From positions 75,001 to 139,000 of the forward strand of contig JABMCL010000570.1 of assembly GCA_018857735.1 (NCBI GenBank): a stretch of 64,000 nt of DNA. The letters run 5' to 3'. Shown piece by piece: positions 22,320 through 34,605 of this stretch (the first letter of the stretch is position 1; every line of letters begins with the position of its first letter). This DNA is from Alviniconcha marisindica. Lineage: Eukaryota > Mollusca > Gastropoda > Provannidae. The notes below the pieces were generated by a model that was given only the letters and a program-made list of their open reading frames with translations, was not told the DNA's origin and searched no databases. Made by a program: the position numbers and the translations under genes.

Positions 22320-22760
22320 ACGCAACAAGCCTGTGCACACGGCAGTGGAGTCCGTTCCACTAATTTGTTAACTACAGCGGTCTGTTCGATACAAACGCTG
22401 CAGTGATTTATATAATATATATTTATATAATATTCAACTCGGAGATTGCAGTGGTCTCGCCCTAATATAACCGTAATGGTTGACTGGGCGTAAAACACCA
22501 AGTTACTTACTCACTTGCAGCGGTCTGGTCTGTTTAAGACACTAACACTGCAGTGCTTACTAACAGTAGTCTGTTTAAGACAAGCACTACAAAGATCTGT
22601 TCAAGACGAACACAACCCGTGCGGCCTGTTCCACCACCAACACTAACAGACGTAAGAGCGTAGCCTACAGCAGTCTCTTGAAGACAAACACGACGACCGC
22701 AGCCTGTTCAAGATAAGCACTACAGCAGTGTGTTCACCATGAACACTCCTGAGGTCTGCT
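22320..22760 (+). repeat. Degenerate tandem array interrupted by a repeat tail
   Basis: Blocks such as CAGTCTGTTTAAGACAAGCA recur about eight times with heavy drift. Between about 22390 and 22515 the array is interrupted by an AT block and a tail module (GGGCGTAAAACACCAAGTTA, CTTACTCAC) known from other places in the window, so an insertion into an existing array is likely. Confidence 0.6.
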
Positions 22761-22815
22761 ACCGTTGCGTCTCTCTCTCTCTCTCCCCCTAAATTTCATT
22801 CCCTCGTTCATGCCT

Positions 22816-22858
<43 letters not shown>

Positions 22859-24129
22859 TGATGCCCTGTAATTTTATATTTACTCATCAGTAGCTGAGCA
22901 AGGCGGACTAGTTGTTACGTTTCTGACTGAACCTAAACTACAATCCTTGTAAAATAAAGTTTTCGAGTTCTCTTCACCCCCCCCCCCGCCCCTTAATGGC
23001 AATCTCCTCCACAGACAGACCACAGCAAGGCTCTCAAGAGCAACGCTCTGTACATAACTTACTGCACAACAATCAATAACCCTCGCCATCAGGCCTCCGT
23101 CATCTACAAGATGCACTTGCTGCTTTGCACGCGCGCACGTATGTGTGCGAGTGAGTGAGTGAGTGACCGTGCGTGCGTGCGCGCGTGTTTTCCTATAGGC
23201 TGAACCTATTGCAAGACGTAAACAAAGTCGTATCAGTGTCAACACTGACAGCCTGACCTTCAAATCGGAAGGTTGAAGATCTAAGCGTGGGCAAACACGG
23301 AGCGGGCTAAGGAAGTCAGCATGAACAACAGCGTGCACACAATATCTTCAAATGCCATCCGGGGGCGGGGAGGGGGCGGGGCTGAGGATTATAACTCTCA
23401 CGAACTTTGCACTTTCCAGATAAACCACCACCCACAATTTTAAAGACTCGTGGGCAACCACCAGTAGTTTGGTGATCATGACGTCCTGCGGTCACATTTA
23501 CACTGTCCGTGTAGATTACCGATCTAGCAGTGCCCAGAATTTTAGATCTTCAGCCTTCAGACTTAAAGGTCTAGCCTAGCTTTCAGTGATGACACTGCTT
23601 TGATTTTGTGAACGCCATGCAGTAAGTTCGATCTAAAGGAACATACACACAACAACAACAAAAAGAGAAAGACATGATCACTAATTCTCAGGTATCCGAC
23701 TAGACAATATCCAGCTACCATAACGGCCCCCGACCAGCACTGCTGTAGCCACATGACCATCTACCCTACTGCAGTTAAATTAATTAAAGACCCATACTAC
23801 CAAAACGAAAACTTGTTGAGACCCCCCCCCCGAAATATGCCAGAGTGGGAGCATCTGCTGCTGATGTTAGCATGGCGTTCCAGAGTGGGACAGTCCATGG
23901 TGTTTAACTTCCACAGAAACCTCATACACTTTATTACATACAATATTAGGGACGGGGAAGATGGAACCAATGCAGAGTTATTCGCTCCATCGTGTAGCCG
24001 ACTACGTGTACCACCAGGATGACATTACGGTTACGACGAACACGAACGTGCAAAGCAGCTTGTGTACTTAGCAGCTTACTGTTTCAACCGCTTCAGGGAA
24101 CTGCAGTCACATGGACAATGTCTGCGGAA
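22761..24129. other. Intron 1 sequence, no gene seen
   Basis: (TA)n lies at 22819-22848 and a C tract at about 22976-22987. No exon with supporting splice sites was found on either strand. Confidence 0.4.
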
Positions 24130-24850
24130 ACAACTGCTGAGAACAACTCGAGCAAAGAAAACATGTCCATCTCTCATCACGAGAGCTCAGTACCACCTCC
24201 CTGTTCACACAGATCCTGCAGTCGGTCCTGGGTATCGCGGGAAGAAGCTGGATCTGAAGCCATTTTTGTTCTTGCTGGGATCCGATGACCACCAGGTAGC
24301 GAACAAAGGGTCCATCTGATTTCTCTCTCCACGAGCTCTCGGCATCACCTTCCTGTGTTCACACAGCTCTCACTGAGCTCGGTCCTCAGCATGGCGAGAA
24401 GAAGCTGGATCTGAAGCCATTTTGTTGCTGTTTGGATCCAGTGACCACCAGAGAGCAAGCAAACGATCCATCTCTCCACAAGAGCCAAGTACCACCTCCG
24501 TGTTCATACAGCTCCTGAACTCGGTTCCGGAGATCGTGGGATGAAGCTGAATTTGAAACATTTTGTTATTGCTGGGATCCAGTGACCACCAGTAAGCAAG
24601 TAAAGGGTATATATATATCTGTATAGAAACAGATCTCTCTCCATGAACGCTCAGCATCATCTCCCTGTGTTCACACAGCTCCCGAACTCGGTTCTGGGTA
24701 TCGCGGGAAGAAGCTGCACCTGAAGCCATTTTTGTTTTTGCTGGGATCCGATGACAACCTCTCGCCACGACAGCTCAGCGTCACCTTCTTGTGTTCAAAC
24801 GGTTCCTGAACCCGGTTCTGCGGACGGCGGGAAGAAGCTGAATTTGAAGT
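24130..24850. repeat. Diverged tandem repeat, about 5 units
   Basis: Blocks GTTCACACAGCTCCTGAAC, GGTATCGCGGGAAGAAGCTG and GCTGGGATCCGATGACCACC recur starting near 24184, 24335, 24484, 24651 and 24770. A single related block is at 25125-25165. Units are 120-165 bases with indels. Confidence 0.75.
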
Positions 24851-25035
24851 CATTTTTGTTCTTCTTTCGTAGTGTCCAACTTCAACATTATGAAGACTGA
24901 CACTTTCAGTGCATGCTGGGTTACTTTGGTGTTTCCATAATCCATCGAACTCTGACAGAGTCCACGCTACAGGATCTTTAACGTGCGTATGTGATCTTTT
25001 CGCATGCTTTAAATAAACTTGCCTTCCTGGTTCTT

Positions 25036-25080
25036 AATGTCCTCGGATGTCAATCGACATATTAGGGACAAGTTAAATAC
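25036..25080 (-). repeat. Dispersed repeat D end fragment
   Basis: CTTAATGTCCTCGGATGTCA followed by GACATATTAGGGACAAG is the conserved terminus of repeat D. The rest of the element is missing. Confidence 0.55.
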
Positions 25081-25175
25081 ACACGAAGGGGGACCTCGGT
25101 TTTTTAGTCTCATCCGAAGGACTGTTCTTGCTGGGATCCGACGACCACCAGGAAGCAAGCAAAGGCGACTACACG

Positions 25176-25177
<2 letters not shown>

Positions 25178-25213
<36 letters not shown>

Positions 25214-25755
25214 TGTGGTGGTGGTGGTGTGTGTGTGTGTGTGTGTGTGTGCGTGCGTGCGTGCGAGTCTGTCTCTCTCTGCGTGTGTGTGTGTGTGCGT
25301 GTGTGAATCTGTGTGTGTGTCTCTACGCGCGCGCGCGCGTGTGTGTGTGTGTGTGTGTCTGTGCGGTGTGTTTGTGTCAAGTGCCTGTGCAAGTCGTGCC
25401 CTTCCTCTGGGCTCGAGGCCCGCTTTGTTGCATAATATTGTTACGGCTGGCCCTCACTGGGAGAGAAACAGAAAAACAACGCCCGAGGACCACGGTTGGT
25501 GGAGGTGGTCACCGCCATTCGATGGCCTTAAGGACGGGGGGAGGGGCGGGGGGTGAAAGAACCGACTGTGCAAGCGGTGGCAGGCCTATGTTTATTTACG
25601 TGTTTGTTTAAATCTTTCCGTGTGTGTGTGTGTGTGAGGCAACCCTGTAGTTGTTGACATGACTTAATAATTAGCGAAGTTCAGGTGTGTGTATGTGAGG
25701 CAACCCTGTAGTTGTTGACATGACTTAATAATTAGCGAAGTTCAGGCTACTCTCT

Positions 25756-25798
<43 letters not shown>

Positions 25799-25800
25799 GT
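25178..25800. repeat. (GT)n, 55-bp duplication and (CT)n
   Basis: (GT)n with interruptions covers 25178-25370. A direct duplication containing GGCAACCCTGTAGTTGTTGA occurs at 25637 and 25697. (CT)n lies at 25752-25799. Confidence 0.85.
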
Positions 25801-26091
25801 CAGCCTGTCATAAAAATATGGAAATGTATCTCTAATGATGTAACGATTTATAAATAATACAATTGTAAAAACTGAAGTTGTTATCTCTAGTGTCTACTTT
25901 GTAAAAAAGTACCGACATCAGCTAAAGACAGGTCTGTCACTAGTCTCAGCGTTACTGACAAGTCTCACTAGTGGCAGTGTCACTGTCAAAAAAACAACAA
26001 CACAAAACACAGACACAGAGTCAGTAACAAAGTCTTGATGATTGCAGGCCATCTGCCCAAACTAAAAGGGGGGTAGGGGCAATATTGTTAA

Positions 26092-26155
<64 letters not shown>
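26092..26155. repeat. (TA)n microsatellite
   Basis: About 32 TA units without interruption. Confidence 0.95.
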
Positions 26156-26157
<2 letters not shown>

Positions 26158-27325
26158 TACATACAAAAGGTATGTGTATATATTAATTAATTTTTTTAAA
26201 TATATTTGCAGTACCATCATGTGTGCACACACACCCCTACCCCCAATTCCACCACCATCACCTACCCATGTATAATATTTAAACACAAATGCATGCTCCC
26301 ATGCGTGCGCACACATACACAACATAGTACATCCATAGTTACTCTTGTGGCATGGGGATGAGTAACAATACAATACCAGTCTGAGTAAATAAACTTGTAC
26401 AGTTGTAGAACACAATTTACACTGTCCCAGCTGAGTCCATCTAACCTTTTCTCAATTTAAATGCCTCGAAGTTGAACAGACACTGGTCAATTATCATGCT
26501 GTGTTTTTGATTGTCCCATCATCCTCAGAACTGGAAGATTATGAAGAGACTCACCCTCCATACTGACTCTAGTTAGGTTTTGTTGTTGTTGTTGTTGTTG
26601 TTGTTGTTTGTTTGTTTGTTTTTTAAATAATATTACACTGGGTCTGATATTGTTATTCCTAGAGCATTATATGAAGCTCATTCTCTTCTACTTCTGGACA
26701 AAAAGGGCAGTCATAACAAAATTACTCCCAACAATATCACTTGTTTTATATCAGTTTTTGTGAACATTTATGTCACTTATAAAGTTATATATATATATAT
26801 ATATTACCTAAAGGACGCACTTCTTAAACACTTGTGTTGGACGCTGTCAATAATGGATTTAAACTTCCAATACTGAGCAAAACGTTCACTGGCATTAATA
26901 CCAGCCATCCAATCCCGCTCAACACATCGGAGAGCTATCTGTAAGTGTAAGTCTTTACATTATTACATGTATATTAAACTATTCTGCAGAAAACAGTTTT
27001 CTCTAGCAACACCATGAGCTAACAAAAAGCAGCCAAAAACTGAGAGAGAATTGCAAATAAACACTTAAATTAAACCACTTATAGTTAAATACACCTGTAC
27101 ATGGTATGTTTATAAAATTTTATCAGTGTGCATAATTAATTTAATCCATCATGGGTCTACAGAGCTCTGTCATCAACAGTAGTCACACTCATAGACACTT
27201 AACTGATATATAATATATAATGAATAGGTCTATACCTGATACAAAATGTCATGTTCATTTTGTATCAAGAATACACGTTTCATTAAAATGCAATAAATAT
27301 ATTTGCATGAAACACACACAAACAG

Positions 27326-27370
<45 letters not shown>

Positions 27371-27894
27371 ACATGTATGTGACTTGACAGAAAACAAACA
27401 ACAAAATGATGTGTAACTTGACTCTGGGAAGAGTGGTTAAATGGCTCAATGATGTGTGTTGGGTGTGTGGGATAGACAGATCTAGAGATAGTTGGTTTTT
27501 AATGCCCAGTCAACCATGAGGTTATTTATCAGGGGGGTGGGTGGGAGGGGAGATATAATAAAAGATACCAAAGGTGTGTTAATGTTATACTAGTTGTACT
27601 TGCTCTGTTTTGCTAAGGTCTGTTGTTTGTTTTTGTTATTTTCTGGGTTTTCTTGGCATGTTTTCTAAGATAGACACAGAGTTTCCTCAATAATTGTTGT
27701 TGTTTTGTTTTTGTCCAGTGTTATTCTGGTTGGTTGTTGTTTGCTTGTTGTTGTTGTGTGTGTGTGTGTGTGTGTTTTTTGTTTGTTTGTTATTGTTGCT
27801 GTGTGTGTGCCTTTTTCAGGGGTGGTTGGGGTGGGGGGTGGAGTGGTCGGGGCAGGTTGCATGTTTGTTTTTTTTTCTTTTCTTTCTGTGTATA

Positions 27895-27943
<49 letters not shown>

Positions 27944-30098
27944 AGAGAGAGAGAGAGAGAGAGAGTGTGTGCGCGTGCAGGCGTGTGTGTGTGTGTGTGT
28001 GTAGAGCGTAGTGTCCAAATTGCAATTTGTTTCATCAGCAAATGTCACCCACTTTCCACAAAGAAATAGACAGTGAAGCTGTGATCATCTACTAGACTGT
28101 TACAAGTGTTAGTCACTCTCAACCCAGCCTGCTAGTGTTGTTAGTACTGTAGTACTGTAGTTACAGTAGTAGTGCTATTTATTATTTAATTCCTGATACT
28201 GATGAAATTTCTACAGATTTTAGCCAGACTGTTTCAGTGTTTATCAACTGCTGAGGGATTTAAAATATATATAAAAATAATGCGTATACAGTGTGTTTGT
28301 ATGTGTGTGCGTGTGCAGGGAGAAGGGGGGGGGGAGGGAGGAGAGTTGTTTGTTTTCTACAGGTTCATCCAGATCACACAAGTATGCAGCTCCAAGCTGT
28401 TTTTGAGATCATTTTTCACTTGTGTGTAACTGTAAGAGTAAATGTAACTTAATAACCTTACATAATAAACATTGCAGCATCATGCAGAATAACACTTTTA
28501 AAATTTGAACAAACCACTGCTTACACTTACAATTACACCAAACCAAGTGGAGACAGTGCACATTCACTCTTCTGCACTAAACTGCCCTGAGGTGCTTTGC
28601 TTGGTGTCACAAGAATGTGAAGAATCTGACTTTCATTTACAGTCATAATACACAGCCTGAAAGGGACATCACTCTCAATCAAAACATTCAGCATACATTA
28701 TGTACTGTTGTACATGATGCCTGAGCATGACACTGAATGATAATATGACACACATATTTAAAAAAAACTTACACTAGATGTACTGAATTTGAAAACTTGT
28801 GCAGCCCATACAGTTACAAACTGCACTTCGCACTGTACAGTATATTTGAAATGATATATTCTGACAAAGCAAAACAAAAACTGAATATCAGCTTACCACA
28901 CCCACAGTCAATGTCACAATGACAGTCCATGTATACATTGACCATTCAACAACAGCAGACAATCCACAAAAACATAAAATCCACAAAGGCATTATATAAT
29001 TCTATCTAGTGACTAGTCAAAATCCAGTACAGCTCACAATGTGACACAGAGTTAAAAAAAGAAAAGAAAAAAAGTAAGTCTTGTACATCTGTAGACTACA
29101 TAATAGGTCTACACAAAACAATAGACTGACCTCCTCAACCCTTTGAATGGTTAAACACTTGACAGTGAACATGTAGGCTTCTCACTGTCAGTGTCACTGA
29201 GTATAGAGTTCCATTACTCACCTATTCCCTGATGTTCATAATTTATGAGGTCATGACCCTGCTGGCGGAAAACCTACCATTTCTGTTCATAGCACAGCGT
29301 TTTATCCACCAAGTCCTCAAAGTATAGTACACACAGCTGTTACAATTACAGTGGAAATAAAGACATCAAACCAGTGTCATACATTTTGACACGTTCTACA
29401 AAATGACCCACATCCGTTATATAAAATATACATTATTAATATAATGGCGGGGGGGGGGGGGGGGGGGGTATTGCTGTCTCTGATTTAAATGTTTGAGTCT
29501 TGAGTACTTGAGAGACCTGACCTGTCAAAAGTCAGTAATATACAGTACCCACTCTTTCTGTGCTGAAGCTTCCAAGTTCCAGCAATAATACAAATATCAA
29601 GTGTAACAATTTTACAACTGAAAAACAAGTGTAATAATTCTACAATGGTTTATCTTTTAAGTTATTTTGTATTGAACTGATAATGATATAAAGATAGCAG
29701 GACCAGTTCTTCTTGGTCAATCTCTTAGTCTTAAATCCAACTGTTTTATGTATAGATTACTGATCTATTTATCATTTTATTTTACTCATTTACTGTTAAG
29801 TGGTCGGAGCAGGCCTAAACAGATAAATCAACTTTTTGGGCAGACCCCTAGCCAAAGAATAACCCACCTGATCTCACATGGATCACATCTTTCACTCTCA
29901 CTAGTCTCAGTTTCAAGTCTCCCTGGTCAAACCATTGGATTCTGCGCAAACTGCATCTTCATCCATGTCACCCCATGGCGGGGCCAGGAGCACAGCTTGG
30001 GATCACGAAGCTCATGCCACATGTGAAAGATGTCTTGGATTTTTTTAAAATCTCATCTCCATTACTACAATACTAGTAATTCAGTACATTTTGCTCTA

Positions 30099-30144
<46 letters not shown>

Positions 30145-31092
30145 AGTGCATGCATGTTTGTGTTTGCGTGTGTCCATGCATGCATGTGTGTGTGTGTGTC
30201 CATGCATGCATGTGTGTGTGTGTGTGCGCACGCGCGCGTGCTTGCATATGAGTGTGTACATGACTCTGTGTGGGAGGTGTGGGAAGGGAGACTGGGAAGA
30301 GAGAGAGAGAGAGACCGTGCAACTGGGTGTGTGCCTGCATGAGTGTGTCCCAGTGTGTGCACATTATATAATCATAATAATGCATGAATACAATAATACA
30401 TAATACACAGGTATGCATCTGTCTGTTGGCAGTATGACATACTTTACTACCTAAACATATGAAGAATAATTCAATATGAGAACTAAGAACAACTTTGCAT
30501 GAATGACAAACGTAAACTGTAAGTGTAACTGTAACACTAAACACTGCATAACATTTTCTGCGATACTATTATTACTGACACAATCTTAAATATGGTGCAA
30601 TAACCACATTCACTGATCAACAGTAATCACAAATATTCAACCTCTTAGTCTTACTCTTAATCATCTTAGTATTATTAGTAACTTTAGGTTTGAAGACTTT
30701 GATTAGATCCACCAACAGACTAGTGTAGTGCAGAGGAACAGAAACACTTAAGTTTGCATTGTATTTGCAAACATGTATTTGAAACTATATCACGAAAAAA
30801 GGATTTATCTGTTCAGAACAGACCTTCCATGGTGGGGTACTTCAGATGCAAAAATAAAGGTCCCCTCTTCTAAGAATGCAGTTCTAAACTTCTAAGGTGA
30901 GGGGTCAAGGTCACTAAAAAGTGAAATGAAACCAGTAAGGAAACATGAAGCTGGGCAGCAGTTATTACCATGCAGTTTCAACAGCATCTGGGCAACCAAG
31001 GAACAAATAATTTTAGAGAGAAAAACTAATTAAACCATTCTTTCATTCATGACATTGTATTTATTTTCACAAACAAATTTGTTTTTTTCTTT
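26156..31092. other. Distal intron 1, mostly unique with microsatellites
   Basis: It holds (TTG)n at 26582-26608, (CT)n at 27331-27365, a partial tail module (AATGCCCAGTCAACCATGAG) at about 27500, (GT)n/(GA)n at 27896-27966, a G tract at 29448-29468 and (GT)n at 30100-30235. A short exon-like minus-strand frame at 29927-30052 is discussed in the findings but not accepted as an exon. Confidence 0.5.
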
Positions 31093-31209
31093 TCATTTAC
31101 TTATTACTTGATAAACAGGGGCGGGGGTGGCGGGTGGAGGGGAGGGGGGGGAGGGCAAAGCATGAACAGGAAGGGTGTAAATACATTGTTGTTTTTTCTT
31201 ATTGTTTAC

Positions 31210-31920
31210 CTTTGGTGGCGTATAGAACTCCAACAGATGTCCCCCTGAGGCCTTCACAAGTACCAGACGGGTCTTTTCCCACCTGGACTTCCCTCTGGAA
31301 TCATCCCCTGGCTGAAGCACGTTCACAATCCCCTCCTTCTTCACACTCGACTCATCCCCACCACTAACCGTCCTCGTTCTATCCTTCTTGTCCTTGTGTT
31401 TAGTGTGTTTACGGTAGTGGTTGTGCTGGTGGTGATGGGGGTGGGGTTCACCCCCCTCCACCTCGTCCGAAGTCTGTTTGAACAGTCTCGACTTGCGAAT
31501 GTTTTTGAAGGAGAACCTCCGCAGAATTCCTTTCTTGCGTGCCGGACTGACCCCTCTTTCTGGGCTGCTGTCCTGATCTGCATAATCGTCCGTTTCACCA
31601 TTATGCGGTTCCCTTGTTGTTCGGCCGACCTCCCCAAGGGCCAAGTTTGTCGCTTCTCTCTGAGTGGAGTTATTTACTTCCGCAAACGATTCGCTCACAA
31701 ACGACGATCTCTTGAGCTCGTAGTCGAAATGGCGGAGAAAGAATTCCGTGAATTTTTTGGCATAATCGTAAGGGTCCTTGGATCTTCCAACTGCTGGGGT
31801 GTTCCGATCAAATGCAACGAAATCTCGGACAAAATTCTGAGCGGAGCTGGAGGCGTGCCGTTCGCAAAAGTCCGCCGTGGCAAGCTCACCCGCTTTCTCC
31901 CCGTTGACTACGGTAGCCAT
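31210..31920 (-). CDS. SH2B: SH2B adaptor, exon 1 (start, dimerization domain, PH first half)
   Basis: Residues 1-237. The first ATG in this frame is at 31920 (MATVVNGEK); farther upstream the frame stays open but shows no ATG, so I chose this start. Residues 13-71 match the SH2B dimerization domain (phenylalanine zipper): DFCERHASSSAQNFVRDF, then YAKKFTEFFLRHFDYELKR, with Phe at 18, 30, 34, 57, 60, 61 and 65. A basic patch KKGILRRFSFKNIRKSRL follows, then a His-rich stretch, then the PH domain start at about 193 (KKEGIVNVLQPGDDSRGKSR to LLEFYTPPK). The donor is AAG|GTAAAC in phase 0. The joined protein of 562 residues is close to vertebrate LNK in length. Expected role: adaptor downstream of receptor tyrosine kinases and JAK, inferred from the family. 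Confidence 0.95.
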
Positions 31921-32173
31921 TGAGTGCGGTACCTGGTACCCCCTCACATTCTCCCCTCCCCCTGGCTCGCAAAATCGGCAAACAGGCGATGTCAACAACG
32001 ACGACACCAACGATAACAGACGCTGCTACTCCTTGTACATCAATGTCAACTCATCGTGAACGATTATATTATGTCGATCGAACAAATCACACGCGACAAT
32101 CAATCAACAAGAGGATGCTCCTCACACGAACAAGACAAACACACGCAGTGACGTGCAAAATAAGCAGAATGTT

Positions 32174-32185
32174 CGCGCATGCGTA
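32174..32185 (+). promoter_or_regulatory. NRF1-like palindromic site
   Basis: CGCGCATGCGTA differs by one base from the NRF1 consensus YGCGCAYGCGCR. It lies about 255 bp upstream of the SH2B start codon, in the expected promoter or 5' UTR region. Confidence 0.45.
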
Positions 32186-32292
32186 CTGTGTCCTGTTCCG
32201 CCTTCGCAAGTCCATTCAACTCCTTTGCCTTCAGGGCATTTTTATTTTGAGAAAGCACTACAACCGCATTTTCTTTGCCAGGGAGGCATGTT

Positions 32293-32304
32293 CTCGCATG
32301 CGCG
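32293..32304 (-). promoter_or_regulatory. Second NRF1-like palindromic site
   Basis: On the minus strand CGCGCATGCGAG again departs from the NRF1 consensus by one base. It is about 120 bp from the first site. Two such sites upstream of the first exon suggest a CpG-type promoter without a clear TATA box. Confidence 0.45.
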
Positions 32305-32517
32305 GTTAACTCGCATGAGGAAAAGCAACCCGTACTTATGGACCTTGCCGTGACGGAGTTAGCTGACTTGACCTAGGGTTCCGTGCGTCGTAAACACTTG
32401 TGTCGTGATAGCCTACAAGTCAAAAAGTACAGTCGCACCCGCAAGTTCGTGTAACCCCGAGCGCGCACTGAACGCCGGTAATTTTTATTGGTTCCGGGGT
32501 GGCAAAAGAAATACGTA

Positions 32518-32555
<38 letters not shown>

Positions 32556-33300
32556 TGTGCTGTAGCTACAACGGCTGAGGACATTAAGCAAAAATACAGA
32601 CTACAACGGCACAACGGCGTGATCATCAGTTTCCGTCCCAGCTACAGCCAGTAGCGGCCGCCGGAAGGTAACTCCTTGTCACTATAATGTCGGTGAACCC
32701 GGCAATGATTTAGCCATCAAGAGCTGACCCGAAACCCGGCGGCACCAATGGTGGGCGGTTGACGGGATTGTTATCATTTAAAAAAATAAAAAAATTGAGA
32801 GTGATACCGCCCCTGCCACTCCCACCCCCACCGCTCCTCACTGAGTGTCCGACCCCGCCGGGAGGGGGTGGGGGCGGGCCGGGAAGGCGACGGGGTGGAC
32901 GGAAGTGTCACTGTACGCGGGATGCGGCACGGCCTACGCAGCCGGTGGAGGCGCACGGCGTCTGGTGGTTACTGAGAACGGTCCGGATTGACACGATGCC
33001 CGGATTCAGTCGGTCACTAACCCGAGATACTCAGTTTTAACAATGAGTGATAACTGCCGGCGAGGCTGCATTTTGAGCGTCCTAGCAGTTTGACTGAACT
33101 TACTGTGACTGACTGTAATAAAGTAATCATACAGTGGTCATTTCCTATAGCGCCGCCTCTCACCAACAAGGGTGATCCGCGGGACACTGCGCCGGCTTTA
33201 CAATGAGATCAACAACAATGTATGCATTAAAAGCTCTCGGCACGGCCACGCCACCACTGACTGACACTGACTGGTGACCCGGCCGCCGCGCGCGCGCACA
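32305..33300. other. Upstream flank of SH2B, GC-rich in part
   Basis: (TA)n lies at 32518-32551, a fragment of repeat D end (GAGGACATTAAGCA) at about 32577, and a GC-rich block at 32820-32950. No gene was recognised. Confidence 0.4.
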
Positions 33301-33308
33301 CTGACATT

Positions 33309-33314
33309 GACACA

Positions 33315-33371
<57 letters not shown>

Positions 33372-33404
33372 CACTACACTGAGTGATGACACACACTGAC
33401 TCAG

Positions 33405-33496
<92 letters not shown>

Positions 33497-33566
33497 ACAC
33501 ACACACACACACACACACTACTGACACTGACTGAAATACACACACACACACACACACCACACACCA

Positions 33567-33663
<97 letters not shown>

Positions 33664-33672
33664 CACACACAC

Positions 33673-33712
<40 letters not shown>

Positions 33713-33714
33713 AC
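33309..33714 (+). repeat. Large interrupted (CA)n tract
   Basis: About 400 bases are nearly pure CA, with ACTGACACTGACT-type interruptions at about 33375-33400 and 33519-33535. Long open frames (197 codons of CV repeats on the minus strand) are artefacts. Confidence 0.97.
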
Positions 33715-33744
33715 CGTACACACCACCACGCACTCATCATTGCG

Positions 33745-33903
33745 CAATGTCACAAGACAGGTCCATAGACTACAACTTGTGGACTTAAGAAAAAGGATAA
33801 CCTACACTGTGATTGAAAAAAGGAGAACCTAAGCGGAATCGAACCGATGTCCCTCTGCATACCAGCCCGAGTCATAACGCCACTACTAGCTAGGCCAAAC
33901 TGT
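33745..33903 (-). mobile_element. SINE S1, truncated
   Basis: On the minus strand the head AGTTTGGCCTAGCTAGTAGT with B box ATCGGTTCGATTCCGCTTAG is followed by a short body (ATGGACCTGTCTTGTGACA). The element stops there and abuts the (CA)n tract. Confidence 0.7.
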
Positions 33904-33904
33904 A

Positions 33905-33985
33905 AGTAGGTAAACACGGTGCTTAACGTCCACAGAAACCATAAGGTTTATTAGGGACGGAAGAGGCCAAACCGGCTCACCCCAT
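33905..33985 (-). repeat. SINE/LINE-type 3' tail module
   Basis: GTAAGTAGGTAAACACGGTG, CTTAACGTCCACAGAAACCA and TTTATTAGGGACGG form the complement of the tail ending GACGTTAAGCACC...(TTAC)n found at complete S1 SINEs. Confidence 0.65.
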
Positions 33986-34270
33986 TAGTAGATATATATA
34001 TACCGCTATTCTGCACTCTCGAGCAGACTCACTGCGCTTTTGTCGCATTCAGTCTAAATGAGTGACTGTAGAGTTTTGTAGCGTGTTTTGAATATCCACC
34101 GAAATGGTGTACTTACAACGCTGCCGGATTGCTAAACTGGTGTCACGTGACTCAATTTGAAACTGCTGCCGTCTCGGCGTGTTCGGCTGCGGTGTACGGG
34201 CGCTATACAACCATGCGCCTCTATGTCAGTCACTGACGTCACTTCGTGCAAAGCCGCCACATACGTAGGA

Positions 34271-34434
34271 TGCATGCCGCGTGTTTAGCTGTAACCTGCC
34301 ATCTGCCCTTTTGGCAGAATGACCAGGATCGGCTTTTACTGACCATGGCTTTTACGTGCTACTGCGGTGACCAAAGATCCCGGTCATTCTGCCAAAAGTG
34401 CAGATGGCAGTTACAGCTGAACACGCGGCATGCA
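34271..34434. mobile_element. Foldback MITE-like element M4
   Basis: The left arm begins TGCATGCCGCGTGTTTAGCT and the right arm ends AGCTGAACACGCGGCATGCA. The arms are near-perfect inverted copies over about 60 bases, both including GCCATCTGC and TTTTGGCAGAATGACC. No target-site duplication is clear. Confidence 0.75.
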
Positions 34435-34486
34435 CCCTATTTATGTAGTCTAGCTCACGCTGCGGGTCCTGTGCTTTTTTGATCAC

Positions 34487-34545
34487 TGTGTTGCTTAACG
34501 TCTGCAGAGACCACCGTCGGATACGGTGTATTAGGGACGGGCCGG
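34487..34545 (-). repeat. Tail module fragment
   Basis: TTGCTTAACGTCTGCAGAGA and GTGTATTAGGGACGGG match the inverted 3' tail module. Confidence 0.5.
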
Positions 34546-34605
34546 GACAAGGGGGGGGGGGGGGTGGGGGGGTATAAATAGCTCGTCCCTGTGCAGCTCC
34601 GAATG

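Larger units (their letters stand above)
14717..31209 (-). other. SH2B: SH2B intron 1 (about 16.5 kb)
   Basis: The intron runs from donor AAG|GTAAAC at 31209 to acceptor GTGTTTCAG at 14717. It splits the PH domain between residues 237 and 238. It holds minisatellites (14730-15200, 15739-16705, 22320-22760, 24130-24850), a SINE (21196-21410), dispersed repeats and many microsatellites, which are listed separately. Confidence 0.85.

Noticed and set aside
22880..23338. 152-codon minus-strand frame
   Set aside because: It crosses a C tract and GT/GC simple sequence; the peptide has no recognisable domain.
31093..31209. Continuation of SH2B exon 1 past GTAAAC
   Set aside because: The PH domain continues exactly in exon 2 (14716), so the extra frame is intron read-through.
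31921..32010. N-terminal extension of SH2B upstream of residue 1
   Set aside because: The frame is open but contains no ATG. The first ATG (31920) gives an N-terminus that fits the family.
33160..33753. 197-codon Cys/Val frame
   Set aside because: It is a direct translation of (GT)n.
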